Shown one piece after another: positions 38,749 through 47,834 of a stretch of 64,000 bases of DNA. The notes beneath the pieces were generated by a model. The model was given only the letters and a program-made list of their open reading frames with translations. It ran no database searches and was not told the DNA's origin. The first letter of the stretch is position 1, and the number at the start of each line of letters is the position of its first letter. This DNA is from CAZNPL01 sp964574815 (GTDB lineage: Bacteria; Planctomycetota; Phycisphaerae; UBA1845): NCBI GenBank assembly GCA_964574815.1, contig CAZNPL010000013.1, positions 76,046 through 140,045 of the forward strand, read 5' to 3'. Made by a program: the position numbers and the translations under genes.

Positions 38749-39209
38749 GTCTTTCTCCACCTGAAACCAAGCGTAACCAGGCACAGGAGCCCGGCTCGCC
38801 GCGGGCGCCGTGTCGGTGCGGCGAGACACCGAAAACTGTCTCACGAACGGTCGTCCGCCGACTTATATGATCTTAGCGAATCGGACCGTATCCCTCAAAC
38901 CGAGTTCGTCTGAGGGCAGACGAGAACACGTGAAGCTGTCAGCCTTGCCGACCGCTCGGCAGCTTGTCCGCCGGCGGAGCACGGCCGACCACGAAATGGC
39001 AAAGCCGCCTCAAGGCGACCCTTTAAATTTGTTCCGCGACTTCCGATATTCGTGGCCATGAGCGGCTGCCACGAAGGGCTCGCGAACACAAGTGTCTCGA
39101 TGCGGCACTGCCCGCCGGGCTTGCCCTTCAGAAGAACCCCATGACCGGGGTGCCCGCCGCGCCGTTATACAAGCCCGGGTTAAAAGGCAGACGCGGCCTT
39201 ATCCGTCGG
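38749..39209. other. Intergenic stretch between protease and SPFH operon
   Basis: The region carries no supported gene; short frames have no motifs. It holds the promoter region of the protease and the 3' end of the SPFH operon. Confidence 0.35.
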
Positions 39210-40172
39210 CTAATCGCCGGCTCGGCGTTGAGGATTGGCCTCAATGATGCGAACCCTGGTCGCAGGACCGTCTCGCGAAGGATCCAGAACATACGAGCGC
39301 ACGGAAGGAAGGACGCGCTCGAAAGTCTCGAGCACCACGCGCTCTTTAAACACTTCGGGCGAACGCCGATACTCCGCCAGAACACTCAGAAAACGCGCTG
39401 CGTCGCCACGCGCTTCACTGATCCGCATCTGGCGATACCCCGCCGCTTCCTCGCGTATCCGCGCCGCCTCCCCGCGCGCCCGCGGGAGAATACGGTTCTC
39501 CTCCGCTACCGCGAAGTCAATCGCCTTCTCTCCGTCCTTCTTCGCGCTGACAACCTCCTGGAACGCGTCGATCACCGCCCGCGGCGGAGCCACGGACTCC
39601 AGGTTCGTCGCCACCAGACGTACGCCCGCACGATACTCGTCCAGCAGCGCCTGAGCGCGCGACAACGTCTCCAACTGCACCATCGCCTTCCCCGCCGTCA
39701 GCGACTCGTCCACCGGCGTGCCCGCCAGCGTGTCCATCAGAACCCCCTTCACCGTAGTACGAATCAGCCGCTCGGGATCCTCCGTCCCGAACAGGTAGTC
39801 CGCCGGGTCACCCACGTGATATTGAACCACCATCGTCAGTTTGAGAATGTTCACATCCCCGGTCAGCACGTCGCTGGCCGGGCTCGCGATGAGGGCGTCA
39901 ACCTCACCCTCATCAATGGCATCGCGCTGCCCCGGGTCCTGACCGACGTACACCCGCCGGATTTCCGTCGTCCTGGGGCAATCCACGCTGCAGATCGGCC
40001 ACGGCGGAGCGTAATGTACGCCCGGCGGCACGCTGCGATACGCGTCGGGCACCCGCCCGAACCACCGAACGACGCCCCGTTCGTCCGCCTGTACAAAGTA
40101 AAAGCCTGACGACAGATACGCCGCCACCAGGATCAAACCGCCGATCCATAGATATGACTTGGGAATGCGCAT
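39210..40172 (-). CDS. HflK-like SPFH domain membrane protein
   Basis: The 320-residue protein has one N-terminal membrane segment (about 8-26), then an HflK-like SPFH domain (GVVRWFGRVPDAYRSVPPGVHY, then DVNILKLTMVVQYHVGDPADYLF). A long helical region rich in Glu and Arg follows (NRILPRARGEAARIREEAAGYRQ split between two helices), then a C-terminal tail. SPFH proteins form ring-shaped membrane assemblies and can control FtsH protease. It begins 10 bases after hflC ends, as the third gene of the operon. Confidence 0.85.
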   Translation of the reverse strand: MRIPKSYLWIGGLILVAAYLSSGFYFVQADERGVVRWFGRVPDAYRSVPPGVHYAPPWPICSVDCPRTTEIRRVYVGQDPGQRDAIDEGEVDALIASPASDVLTGDVNILKLTMVVQYHVGDPADYLFGTEDPERLIRTTVKGVLMDTLAGTPVDESLTAGKAMVQLETLSRAQALLDEYRAGVRLVATNLESVAPPRAVIDAFQEVVSAKKDGEKAIDFAVAEENRILPRARGEAARIREEAAGYRQMRISEARGDAARFLSVLAEYRRSPEVFKERVVLETFERVLPSVRSYVLDPSRDGPATRVRIIEANPQRRAGD

Positions 40173-40182
40173 CGTCTCGGCC

Positions 40183-41190
40183 CTACCGGTTCGTGCTGAT
40201 CCCCTCCGACGCGGGTTCGGCGCCGGACGTTTCCGTCTGATGCGGCGCCGACGACGCCGGCGCCAGGTCGGCCGGCCGGTTCAACAGTCGCAAGAACTCG
40301 CTGTCCCCCGACAGAATCGCCACGGTCCCCTCCGGCAGTGTCTTCTCATACGCTTGAAGCGTACGTATGAAGGCGTAAAACTCCGAATCCTGACCATAAG
40401 CTTCCGCGTAGATGCGCGCCGCCTCCGCATCGGCCAGACCGCGGACCCGTTCCGACTGTTCGTAAGCCTCGGCGAGAATCTCCTGGCGGCGACGCTCGGC
40501 GCGAGCCTTGACTTCCGCCGCCTTCTCCTCGCCCTCCGAACGATAGCGTGAAGCAATCGTCTCCCGCTCGGCTCGCATGCGTTCGAACACGTTCCGGCGG
40601 TTCTGCGGCGGAAAGTTCAAACGCTGGATCTTGACGTCCACCACCTCGATTCCGTAGCGGTCTTCCACCCGCTCGGCACATGTGGCGCGCACCCCGTCCA
40701 GAAACCCGCCCCAGTTCCGCCGCTCGGGGTCTGTCGAGACCAGAACGCTGAAATCGCGCTGACCCAGCGCCGCCCCCAGCTCCGAAACAATGACGTCGCC
40801 CAGCCGCGCCTCTGCCGCCTCCTGGCCACCCATCGTCTCCAGGAAACGCAGCACGGCAGTCTCATCCCGCTTGATGCGCCAGCAGGCATACGTCGTCACC
40901 ACCACGTTTTTCCCGATCCCCGACTCTTCGTCCTGCGTCAGATACTCGCGATCCGATTCTTCCGGACCCGGGTTCTCGAGGATCATCAGGCGGTTATCAA
41001 AACGCCTTACCGAATCGATGAGCCACGGCCACTTCACGTACAGACCCGGCTCGAGCAAGGTGCGCACCGGGTCGCCAAAGCGCATCTGAACGCCGTACTC
41101 GGTCTGGTCGATAACGAACAAACCGGTGCACGCCCAGCCGAGCACCACCAACGCAATCACCAACCCAATGTGCCACGATCTCATGATCAC
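40183..41190 (-). CDS. hflC: HflC-like SPFH domain membrane protein
   Basis: The 335-residue protein has one membrane segment (about 7-27) and the HflC features VIDQTEYGVQMRFGDPVRT, PGLYVKWPWLIDSVRRFDNR, and the C-terminal LNFPPQNRRNVFERMRAERE. The helical coiled-coil region is rich in Glu, Ala and Arg (AEVKARAERRRQEILAEAYE). HflC normally pairs with HflK; here it lies between two HflK-like genes, one of them fused to a permease. The gap to the upstream fusion gene is 9 bases. Confidence 0.88.
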   Translation of the reverse strand: MIMRSWHIGLVIALVVLGWACTGLFVIDQTEYGVQMRFGDPVRTLLEPGLYVKWPWLIDSVRRFDNRLMILENPGPEESDREYLTQDEESGIGKNVVVTTYACWRIKRDETAVLRFLETMGGQEAAEARLGDVIVSELGAALGQRDFSVLVSTDPERRNWGGFLDGVRATCAERVEDRYGIEVVDVKIQRLNFPPQNRRNVFERMRAERETIASRYRSEGEEKAAEVKARAERRRQEILAEAYEQSERVRGLADAEAARIYAEAYGQDSEFYAFIRTLQAYEKTLPEGTVAILSGDSEFLRLLNRPADLAPASSAPHQTETSGAEPASEGISTNR

Positions 41191-41199
41191 TCATCCCCG

Positions 41200-43257
41200 T
41201 CAGGGACCGCGCTGCACTGCAGCGGGAGGAATCCACGGCGCGACGCTCTCGGCCGCCTCAGCCTCCAAAAACCAGATCTCGATCTCTCCCGCTTCCGTCA
41301 CGGGCGGCTTGATGTACTTGTTCAGTTTCGGAAGCACATCCTCCATCGCTTCGATCTCGAGACGAAATCGCGTCACGAGGGGCGCCCGCTGATACTCGCT
41401 CAGCACGGACAGGAAGCGATCGGCCTGCCCTTTCGCGTCTGCAACGGTCCTGGCCGCATACCCGCTCGCGTCCGCCCGACGCCGCGCCGCCTCGCCACGC
41501 GCCTGCGGAACGATTCGCGCCTCCATGGCCCGCGCTTTGTCCACGGCGGTCGCCCGATCCTCCAGAGCGCTGGCAACGTCACGAAACGAGGCGTGAACCT
41601 CCGGTGTGGCATGAGCCGCGAGTATCCGAACGGAGTGAAGCCGAATGCCGGAACCGTACTGATCCAGCCGCGATTGCGCCAACTCTGTGATGCGCTCTTC
41701 GCACTGCTCGCGATTCGTCGTGAACACCCGGTTGATCGATCCACCCGCCAGAACCTCCCGAACCGCCCCCAGAGCAACGTTTCGCACCAGGTCGTCGGGA
41801 CGGCGGACGCCGAACTGAAACGCGACGATGCGGGCGGGGTCCACGCTCCAATGGGCCGCGCACGCGATATCCGCGATGTTCTCGTCCCCGACCAGATGCC
41901 AACTGTCGCGCTCGCGCACCTCTTCCTCTTCATCGGGCGACTCCTCCGGGCGGGACCCCAGCGGCAGGCGACGGACGCGGTCGACCGGCACTTTGTCCAC
42001 CGCATCAATGGGAAACGGCAGCGCGTAATGCAGGCCGGGAAGAACGTCGGGCCTGTGGACGGCCCCGAAACGCCTCACGATGCCGATGTCGCCCGGATAG
42101 ATCGCGTAAAAGCCCGACGCCGCATACAACGCGGTTGCAATGAAGATCGCGGCAACCAGCGTTCGTCGAGGCGAAACGTTGACCGGCAGACGAGCGTCCG
42201 CGTACGCAGCCAGCCGACGAACGTAACCGGCGCGTCGTAACGAGCCGACCCCCAACGCAAGGAACGCCACGGCCCCGATCGCTTTCAACCATGCGGGCAC
42301 CAGCGGCTCCTCGAGCGCCCGGACCGCAAGCACCACACCCGACTCCGCAAGCGTGCTGTTAAGCACGCTTCCCATGAAAACCGCGACCACCACAATCGTG
42401 ACCAGATACAGAACGACCGTGCGGCGGCCCAATTCCCGATGAAGAACGCCAAGCGATCCGATGTTCGTCGCCGGTCCCACCAGCAGGAACACCAGGGCGG
42501 CCCCCGGATTCATTCCCTGCGCAATCAGTGCGGCGGCGATCGGTGTCGACGCCTCGGCACACACGTACAACGGCACGCTGATCAGTACCATCAGTACGTA
42601 CGACTCCAGAGGGCCCGCCAACACGGTGCCCACGACCTCGGGCGGCACCCAGACCTTGATCGCGGCCGCCGCGAGAATACCAACCACTACCCAGCCGAAT
42701 ATGTCGTCGAACAGTTGGACGAAGGCATAGCGCATCGCGGCCCCGAAACCCCTGCGGTCGCCGCCGCCGGACGTGTCTTCCATGATCGGGAAGCTGCGCT
42801 CCGTTGTTGAATGCTCCGTCGTCTCCTTCCCTTCGTCGGATGTGTCCGCGTTAGTGTCTGTCCGTTGATCCCGGGCGTTCTCGAGCAATCCAGCCGCCAA
42901 CGCCGTGATGCACGCCGCGATCGGGCGGTAGATGGCCATCAGCGGACCAAGCAAGGCGTACGTCAGCAGAACCGACGTCACGCTGGTCTCAGGTGTCGAA
43001 ATCAGGAAAGAAAGGGTGGCCCCCCGACTCGCCCCTTTCCGCCGAAGTGTGACCGCCGTCGGAAGGACACTGCACGAGCACAAGGGAAGCGGAATGCCGA
43101 CCACCGTCGCAAACAACACCGATCGGGCCCGACGGGCACTGATCAGCCGGATGACCCTCGCGCCGGAAAGGCCCATCTCCAGCAGGCCGGCGATCCCGAA
43201 ACCGGCCAATATGAAGAGAGCCGATTCACACAAGATGGTCCATGCATACAAGAGCAT
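41200..43257 (-). CDS. Fusion of ArsP/SO_0444-type permease with an HflK-like SPFH domain
   Basis: The 685-residue protein has two clear parts. Residues 1 to about 340 are a permease of the ArsP_1/DUF318 type, with GIPLPLCSCSVLPTAVTLRR at about 54-73, RGATLSFLISTPETSVTSVL, and the second-half mate VCAEASTPIAAALIAQGM plus LVGPATNIGSL. SO_0444-type members export Cu, Zn or related metals. A linker with one helix leads to an SPFH domain from about 390 onward (GFYAIYPGDIGIVRRFGAV, then PGLHYALPFPIDAVDKVPV) and a coiled C-terminus. Both domains run without a break in one frame. It heads a three-gene SPFH operon. Confidence 0.88.
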   Translation of the reverse strand: MLLYAWTILCESALFILAGFGIAGLLEMGLSGARVIRLISARRARSVLFATVVGIPLPLCSCSVLPTAVTLRRKGASRGATLSFLISTPETSVTSVLLTYALLGPLMAIYRPIAACITALAAGLLENARDQRTDTNADTSDEGKETTEHSTTERSFPIMEDTSGGGDRRGFGAAMRYAFVQLFDDIFGWVVVGILAAAAIKVWVPPEVVGTVLAGPLESYVLMVLISVPLYVCAEASTPIAAALIAQGMNPGAALVFLLVGPATNIGSLGVLHRELGRRTVVLYLVTIVVVAVFMGSVLNSTLAESGVVLAVRALEEPLVPAWLKAIGAVAFLALGVGSLRRAGYVRRLAAYADARLPVNVSPRRTLVAAIFIATALYAASGFYAIYPGDIGIVRRFGAVHRPDVLPGLHYALPFPIDAVDKVPVDRVRRLPLGSRPEESPDEEEEVRERDSWHLVGDENIADIACAAHWSVDPARIVAFQFGVRRPDDLVRNVALGAVREVLAGGSINRVFTTNREQCEERITELAQSRLDQYGSGIRLHSVRILAAHATPEVHASFRDVASALEDRATAVDKARAMEARIVPQARGEAARRRADASGYAARTVADAKGQADRFLSVLSEYQRAPLVTRFRLEIEAMEDVLPKLNKYIKPPVTEAGEIEIWFLEAEAAESVAPWIPPAAVQRGP

Positions 43258-43368
43258 CAGCTACGACGCATCTTACCCGGATCTCGATAATTTCACACCC
43301 GCCGGCGCCGTCACAGGTCGACTACGGTGCGCGACGGAATCGGCGGGCAGCAGCGGTTGCCGCATTAA

Positions 43369-43396
43369 GGGAGGGCGAGGCTCCCGCCGAGCCGCA
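43369..43396. repeat. Intergenic GGGCGAGGCTCCCGCCGAGC element
   Basis: GGCTC (43379-43383) and GAGCC (43389-43393) form a 5-bp stem. Its translation reads EGEAPAEP, a string I recall as a recurring spurious product of a dispersed planctomycete repeat. It lies between the amidase and the permease-SPFH operon; only one copy is seen here. Confidence 0.45.
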
Positions 43397-43557
43397 ATCA
43401 CTTTCACGGACCCGGTCGGCGACGCCCCGAAAGGGCGGGCGACAGGTGGGTCGCCTCGCTCGGGCAGTGGACCAACGCGCCGAATGCGCCCGACCGCCGC
43501 CCGGCAAGCCGTGGCACCCGGCAGGAGAGCAGTCGCTCTGGCTGGGCGGCGCCGATG

Positions 43558-44325
43558 TTATCGCGAAAGAAAACTCGTAATGCCTTCGGCGATGGCGGCT
43601 GCCACCTTCGCCTGATGCCCCGGCTGGGAAAGCTGTTGAGCCTCAAAGGCGTTGGAAAGATACCCGCACTCGACCAGCACGGCGGGCCTCGAGTGGCCCA
43701 CCAGAACCCGAAAGCCGGCACGGCGGATTCCTCGGCATTCAATGCCCCCGCGTACCAGCGCGTTGATAATGCTGCCTGCGGCGCGCCGGCTCAACAACGA
43801 GGCGTCACGCGCGATATAGACCGTCGCGCCCCTGATCTCCGAGCTCGGGTTCGAATCCGCGTGAATGGAAACAAACAGGTCCGCTTCATTCCTCTCGGCA
43901 ATTTCGGCCCGCCCGTCCAGCGGAATGAAACGATCGCTCGATCGCGTGGTGACGACGTCAACACCGCTGGCGGCCAGCAGTCGCGCCAGCCGCAGGGCGA
44001 TGCTCAAATTCACGGCTTTCTCGGGCAGGGGGCCGACACCCAAGGCGCCAGGGTCCGGCCCTCCGTGGCCGGCGTCAACGACCACCGTTCTCGCGGCCAC
44101 GGGGCGCGGCAGGGGAACCACCTGCAGCGTCGAGGGATCCGGCGGCGGAGTCGGCTCGGTCCGAGGCACACGCGTGTCGAAGATCGGCGCGGGATAGAAG
44201 GACAAGGATGCCGCAGACGTCGCGCAGCCGCCGGCGAACAACAAAACGACCGGCGTGCAGAAGCGCCGAAATCCCCTCGTCCGTAACCAACTCAAGCGCG
44301 CCCTCGCGACCGACTTCGCATCCAC
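43558..44325 (-). CDS. N-acetylmuramoyl-L-alanine amidase (Amidase_3), lipoprotein
   Basis: The 255-residue protein cleaves the bond between MurNAc and L-Ala in peptidoglycan. It has a lipobox (A-G-G-C, Cys34). The zinc site is complete: His87 in VVVDAGHGG, Glu102 in LPEKAVNLS, and His155 in FVSIHADSNP, with the catalytic Glu in AVLVECGYLSN near residue 230. No SPOR, AMIN or SH3 targeting domain is present. The lipid anchor would hold it at a membrane face in the envelope. No neighbour points to a specific role such as division. Confidence 0.93.
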   Translation of the reverse strand: MDAKSVARARLSWLRTRGFRRFCTPVVLLFAGGCATSAASLSFYPAPIFDTRVPRTEPTPPPDPSTLQVVPLPRPVAARTVVVDAGHGGPDPGALGVGPLPEKAVNLSIALRLARLLAASGVDVVTTRSSDRFIPLDGRAEIAERNEADLFVSIHADSNPSSEIRGATVYIARDASLLSRRAAGSIINALVRGGIECRGIRRAGFRVLVGHSRPAVLVECGYLSNAFEAQQLSQPGHQAKVAAAIAEGITSFLSR

Positions 44326-44661
44326 GCTGTCGCGCGATTGGCAACCGAATGCCCGAACGCCGCATCATCATCCGGGATTCGGGCCGTCCACGCACCGACC
44401 CCTCGCTTTTTCATGGCTCCGGCAAGTCCTGTCAAGCGGCAGCGCATGCCGCCCCGCTCAATCAACAGCCAGTGCGGCGACCACGGCCATCCGGCTTGCG
44501 GGGCCGGTACGGCACTCTTGTTGCCGATATGGAAACCGAAAGCAGAGCGCTCAATCACTGCGCATGCTTCAGGGGGCATTCTGACGAACGCCCCCGAAAC
44601 ATGTCCAGATTCGCCGAACGTGGGGGATCGGCCTGTCGCCGTGCGATCGGCCCAGGCCGCC
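44326..44661. other. Intergenic region between winged-helix gene and amidase
   Basis: No supported gene is seen. Open frames on both strands here have no motif, no ribosome site and skewed composition. Confidence 0.35.
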
Positions 44662-45312
44662 TTATGCCCCCTTGCGAAGACGGTATACGCCTCGCGCGCC
44701 TGCTTTGACGCGATTGCCCCGTGCGAGACTCATCAGGCACGCGTGGACTTGCCGGCGTGAGAGCCCGGTCGCCGAAACAATCTGGTCCTTTGTTAGAGGA
44801 CCACGCCTTTTCAGGAGATTGATCACCGCAGTTGACGATTCGCCCGCGGGGCGACCGGCTCCGGAACGGCGCCCGGGTCTCCGACCAGCACTTGGCGCAC
44901 CTCTCGACGCCCTGCGGCCGGCCAACGCGTAGACGCCGCGCGACTCGGCCTTGACCTTGCCATGCTTCTTCAGATTCATCAGGCTGGGGTACACTTGTTG
45001 GCGCTTGTACCCCGTCTGCTTGACAAGCTCGGGAACGTGCATGCTCCCGTGCTTCGCCAGAGCGTCGAGCACCGCTGCGGCGATTGTCCCCTCGCGCGAG
45101 CCGGCGCCCGACTCGCGCGCCGCACGGCCGGCCGCGGGAACATCTCCCAAAACCGAACTCACCGTGTTGATGCGATCGTCAACCCGCTCCAGTTCGTCAG
45201 CCAGACGATCGCGTTCCGCGTTCAGATGCTCGAGAAGATTCTCGGCATGATACGCCCAGGTGCCGTCCCCGCCCCCGCGAGCACCACCTGTTCGAGTGCC
45301 TCTCTTAGCCAT
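44662..45312 (-). CDS. Tandem winged-helix DNA-binding protein
   Basis: The 216-residue protein has an N-terminal coiled coil (AENLLEHLNAERDRLADELE) and two winged-helix domains of the same type. The first ends in KVKAESRGVYALAG and the second in RVKAGARGVYRLRKG; both include a helix-turn-helix with the form TGYKRQQVYPSLMNLKKHG or TGLSRRQVHACLMSLARG. A basic linker (SAGRRPGRRSGAGR) joins them. The duplicated wing motif RGVY implies internal duplication. GGAGG is 10 nt ahead of ATG 45312. It is probably a DNA-binding regulator or chromosome-associated protein; the target is unknown. Confidence 0.72.
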   Translation of the reverse strand: MAKRGTRTGGARGGGDGTWAYHAENLLEHLNAERDRLADELERVDDRINTVSSVLGDVPAAGRAARESGAGSREGTIAAAVLDALAKHGSMHVPELVKQTGYKRQQVYPSLMNLKKHGKVKAESRGVYALAGRRASRGAPSAGRRPGRRSGAGRPAGESSTAVINLLKRRGPLTKDQIVSATGLSRRQVHACLMSLARGNRVKAGARGVYRLRKGA

Positions 45313-45863
45313 GTGCACACAACCTCCCTTCAATTAAGTGCTGTCTTAAGTGCCGAAGCACGCAACCCTTCACGCTTCCATTACCCCGTTCACGGCCGTC
45401 GCCTGTCTCCGACCGCACCCCTTCGTTCACCCCTGCATTGACTCGGATTGGAGCAAACCGCCGACCCAATGAGTGATTGGAACTACACCTCACAAGCTGT
45501 CTCTATCCGCGCCGGGCGCATCCGTCAAGCCTCAACAGTAAAATAGTCGACCACGCTAACGGCCTGTGAAATACCTTTCCCTTTAGCCGACGGCCAATCA
45601 AGCCGATCAACTTTGAACCAGTGGGCTCGATTGCGCCGATGCCACGACATGGCGTTTCCAAAACGGCGAAACCGCGAAAGCGTTATACGCCTTACTTCAA
45701 AAAAATATCGAGTACTTACAATAAGCCCTCGGCCTTGTCCGTCATAAGTCTTCACCACGGAACGCGCGCGGTTGAACAGCAAACGCTGTGCGCTTCCCGG
45801 GAAGTGGCCATCCCACGGATTCCTTCGTATCATACGCTCTGCGATTGATGTCTGTGCGACAGC
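45313..45863. other. Intergenic stretch with less GC-rich sequence
   Basis: This region has no supported gene, although it contains one minus-strand open frame (45525-45875) with weak protein-like character. The GC content is visibly lower than in the flanking genes between about 45530 and 45780, which may mark acquired DNA. Confidence 0.4.
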
Positions 45864-45957
45864 GAATCCCGGCATCGTTGATGGGTGCCACTGGTCCGCC
45901 TCAGGCGGATCTGCCAGTGCTCTGCCGCCGTCAACCGGGTATTGGGAGAGGTTCGAA
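45864..45957 (+). repeat. MITE-like element, copy C, upstream of SagB-type gene
   Basis: The left end (TCCCG then GTTGATGGGTGCCAC, 45867-45891), a central CACTGGTCCGCC/GGCGGATCTGCCAGTG hairpin and the right end (TCAACCGGGTATTGGGAGAG then GTTC, 45931-45954) match the element downstream of the SagB gene, in the same orientation. Its two ends are imperfect inverted copies of each other. It stops just before the SagB-type start codon. Confidence 0.6.
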
Positions 45958-45965
45958 GAAAGCCC

Positions 45966-47627
45966 ATGTCAGACCTGAAAACGGTTTTCGCCTATCACAA
46001 TGAGACCAAGCACGCCCCTGACCAATTTGCAAAAGGACCGGGACGTCTGGACTGGTCCAATGAGCCCGATCCCTTCCGCAGGTACCGGGGGACTTCCCTT
46101 ATACCGCTTAACCTCGCCGACCCCCGCGGAGGACCGACATACGACACTCTTTACCAGCCCGAAAGCATCCCGGCCGCCGAGCCAGACCCGGCAGCCCTGT
46201 CGAATCTGTTTCAGTTCTCTTTCGCACTGTCCGCCTGGAAGCAGTACCGTGACGTGCGCTGGGCCTTGCGCGTCAACCCCTCCAGCGGAAACCTTCACCC
46301 CACCGAAGCCTACATCGTCATCGGGCACCAGGTATCGCCCCGCTTGCCGCCCGGCGTGTACCATTATGCTTGTCGAGAACACGCCCTCGAGCAGCGATGC
46401 ACGTTTCCCACGGACACTTCTGCGCGGATGTTTCATGGCTTCCCCGACGGAACGTTCTTCGTGGGACTCTCCTCAATCCACTGGCGCGAAGCGTGGAAGT
46501 ATGGCCAGCGTGCCTACCGCTACTGTCAGCACGACATCGGCCACGCACTGGCGGCGTTGAGCTTCGCGGCTGCAACCCTCGGCTGGCGCCTGCACCCGCT
46601 CACCGAGCTGGCAGACAAGGACGTCGCCGCCATGCTCGGACTTGATCGTACCGGCGACTTTCAAGACGCTGAACCGGAAAACCCCGACTGTCTCACCGCC
46701 GTCTGCAGTGCCCACCGACCTGCGGATGCAACACGACCAAACCGACTGTCCTCCCGTGTCAAAATGGCTGTGCAGGAGTCCCGGTGGACGGGGAAAGCAA
46801 ATCGTCTCAGTGCTGAACACATAAATTGGGAGTGGATTACCCGAGTGACCGAAGCATGCCGCAAACCCGCCGATACCCAGACACCTCCGCCTGCCAACAC
46901 GAATCGCGCTTTTACCGGCGCTGCCTGTCGCGAAGAGTCCCCGGCCGCACGAAGAATCATCCACCAGCGCCGAAGCGCCGTCGCGTTTGATGCGGTCACC
47001 GCGATTGAAGCCGACCGCTTCTTTCACATGATGCGGCGCTTGTGTCCGACGTACGACAGCCCGCCCTGGTGGGCGCTCGGACCGCCCACACTCGTCGATT
47101 TACTGTTGTTCGCACATCGCGTGGAGGGGCTGGCTCCTGGGCTGTATGCCCTCCTGCGCTCGCCGGACAGGCTCGCGCGGCTTCGCAAAGCAACGCGCGA
47201 GGCATTTGAATGGGACACCCCGGCGGAATGTCCCGATTCGCTTCCGCTCTACCGGTTGCATGACGGTGACTATCGTCGCATCGCCGGACACGTCAGTTGC
47301 AATCAGGCCATCGCCGCGGACGGCGCCTTCGCCGTCGCCATGATCGCCGACTTCCAGCAAAGTCTCGCGCAATACGGCCCCTGGCTCTACCGGCGGCTGC
47401 ACTGGGAGGCGGGAATGATCGGCCAGGTCCTCTATCTCGAAGCGGAGGCCGCCGGCCTGCGCGGAACCGGCATCGGCTGCTTCTTCGATGACGAAGTCCA
47501 CCGCCTCCTCGGACTCACAGACGCCGAGTTTCAGACCATCTACCATTTCACCGTGGGCGGTCCGGTCGAAGACCCGCGCCTGGCGACGCTCCCGCCATAC
47601 GCACACCTCAATGCCCGAGAAGAGTGA
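45966..47627 (+). CDS. SagB/ThcOx-type double nitroreductase
   Basis: The 553-residue protein has two nitroreductase-like halves. The first contains RVNPSSGNLHPTEAYIVIG and SSIHWREAWKYGQRAYRYC; the second contains ARRIIHQRRSAVAFDAVTA and LHWEAGMIGQVLYLEAEA. SagB-type enzymes bind FMN and oxidise thiazolines/oxazolines in natural product peptides; orphan ones are common. The N-terminus FAYHNETKHAPDQF is a SagB hallmark. No precursor peptide, cyclodehydratase or transporter gene is adjacent, so it appears orphan. ATG 45966 has only a weak GAAGAAA site. It is bracketed by copies of the same repeat. Confidence 0.85.
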   Translation: MSDLKTVFAYHNETKHAPDQFAKGPGRLDWSNEPDPFRRYRGTSLIPLNLADPRGGPTYDTLYQPESIPAAEPDPAALSNLFQFSFALSAWKQYRDVRWALRVNPSSGNLHPTEAYIVIGHQVSPRLPPGVYHYACREHALEQRCTFPTDTSARMFHGFPDGTFFVGLSSIHWREAWKYGQRAYRYCQHDIGHALAALSFAAATLGWRLHPLTELADKDVAAMLGLDRTGDFQDAEPENPDCLTAVCSAHRPADATRPNRLSSRVKMAVQESRWTGKANRLSAEHINWEWITRVTEACRKPADTQTPPPANTNRAFTGAACREESPAARRIIHQRRSAVAFDAVTAIEADRFFHMMRRLCPTYDSPPWWALGPPTLVDLLLFAHRVEGLAPGLYALLRSPDRLARLRKATREAFEWDTPAECPDSLPLYRLHDGDYRRIAGHVSCNQAIAADGAFAVAMIADFQQSLAQYGPWLYRRLHWEAGMIGQVLYLEAEAAGLRGTGIGCFFDDEVHRLLGLTDAEFQTIYHFTVGGPVEDPRLATLPPYAHLNAREE

Positions 47628-47650
47628 ACGGTTCGCGAATACGAAACCTT

Positions 47651-47824
47651 GAAGCCTGTCCCGAAACTGTTGAAGCGTGCCACGGGCGGCTAATACGCGA
47701 TGACCGAGGGTGCCATGGGCAAGCGGAGCCGCCAACGCCGGCGGAGCTTGCCCGTGCGTTCGTTCCGTTCGGCAGCTTGTTCGCCCGTGTCTTGCCGCGT
47801 TCAACCAGGTATCGGGACAGGTTC
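47651..47824 (+). repeat. MITE-like element with terminal inverted repeats, copy B
   Basis: The left end (CTGTCCCGAAACTGTTGAAG, 47656-47675) and right end (TTCAACCAGGTATCGGGACA then GGTTC, 47800-47824) are imperfect inverted repeats. The centre holds a GGGTGCCATGGGCAAGC unit (47708-47724) identical to 18410-18426 and a matching GCTTGCCC arm at 47745-47752. The 174-base unit has no coding capacity and lies between the SagB-type and ridA-like genes. Confidence 0.7.
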
Positions 47825-47834
47825 TACGCAACCG

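Noticed and set aside
43242..43580. Plus-strand open frame of 112 codons
   Set aside because: It translates the intergenic GEAPAEP-type element and has no real coding features.
44338..44760. Plus-strand open frame of 140 codons
   Set aside because: It overlaps the winged-helix gene and has no ribosome site or motif.
45525..45875. Minus-strand open frame of 116 codons
   Set aside because: The sequence has some protein-like character but no ribosome site, motif or neighbour support, and overlaps the start of a repeat.
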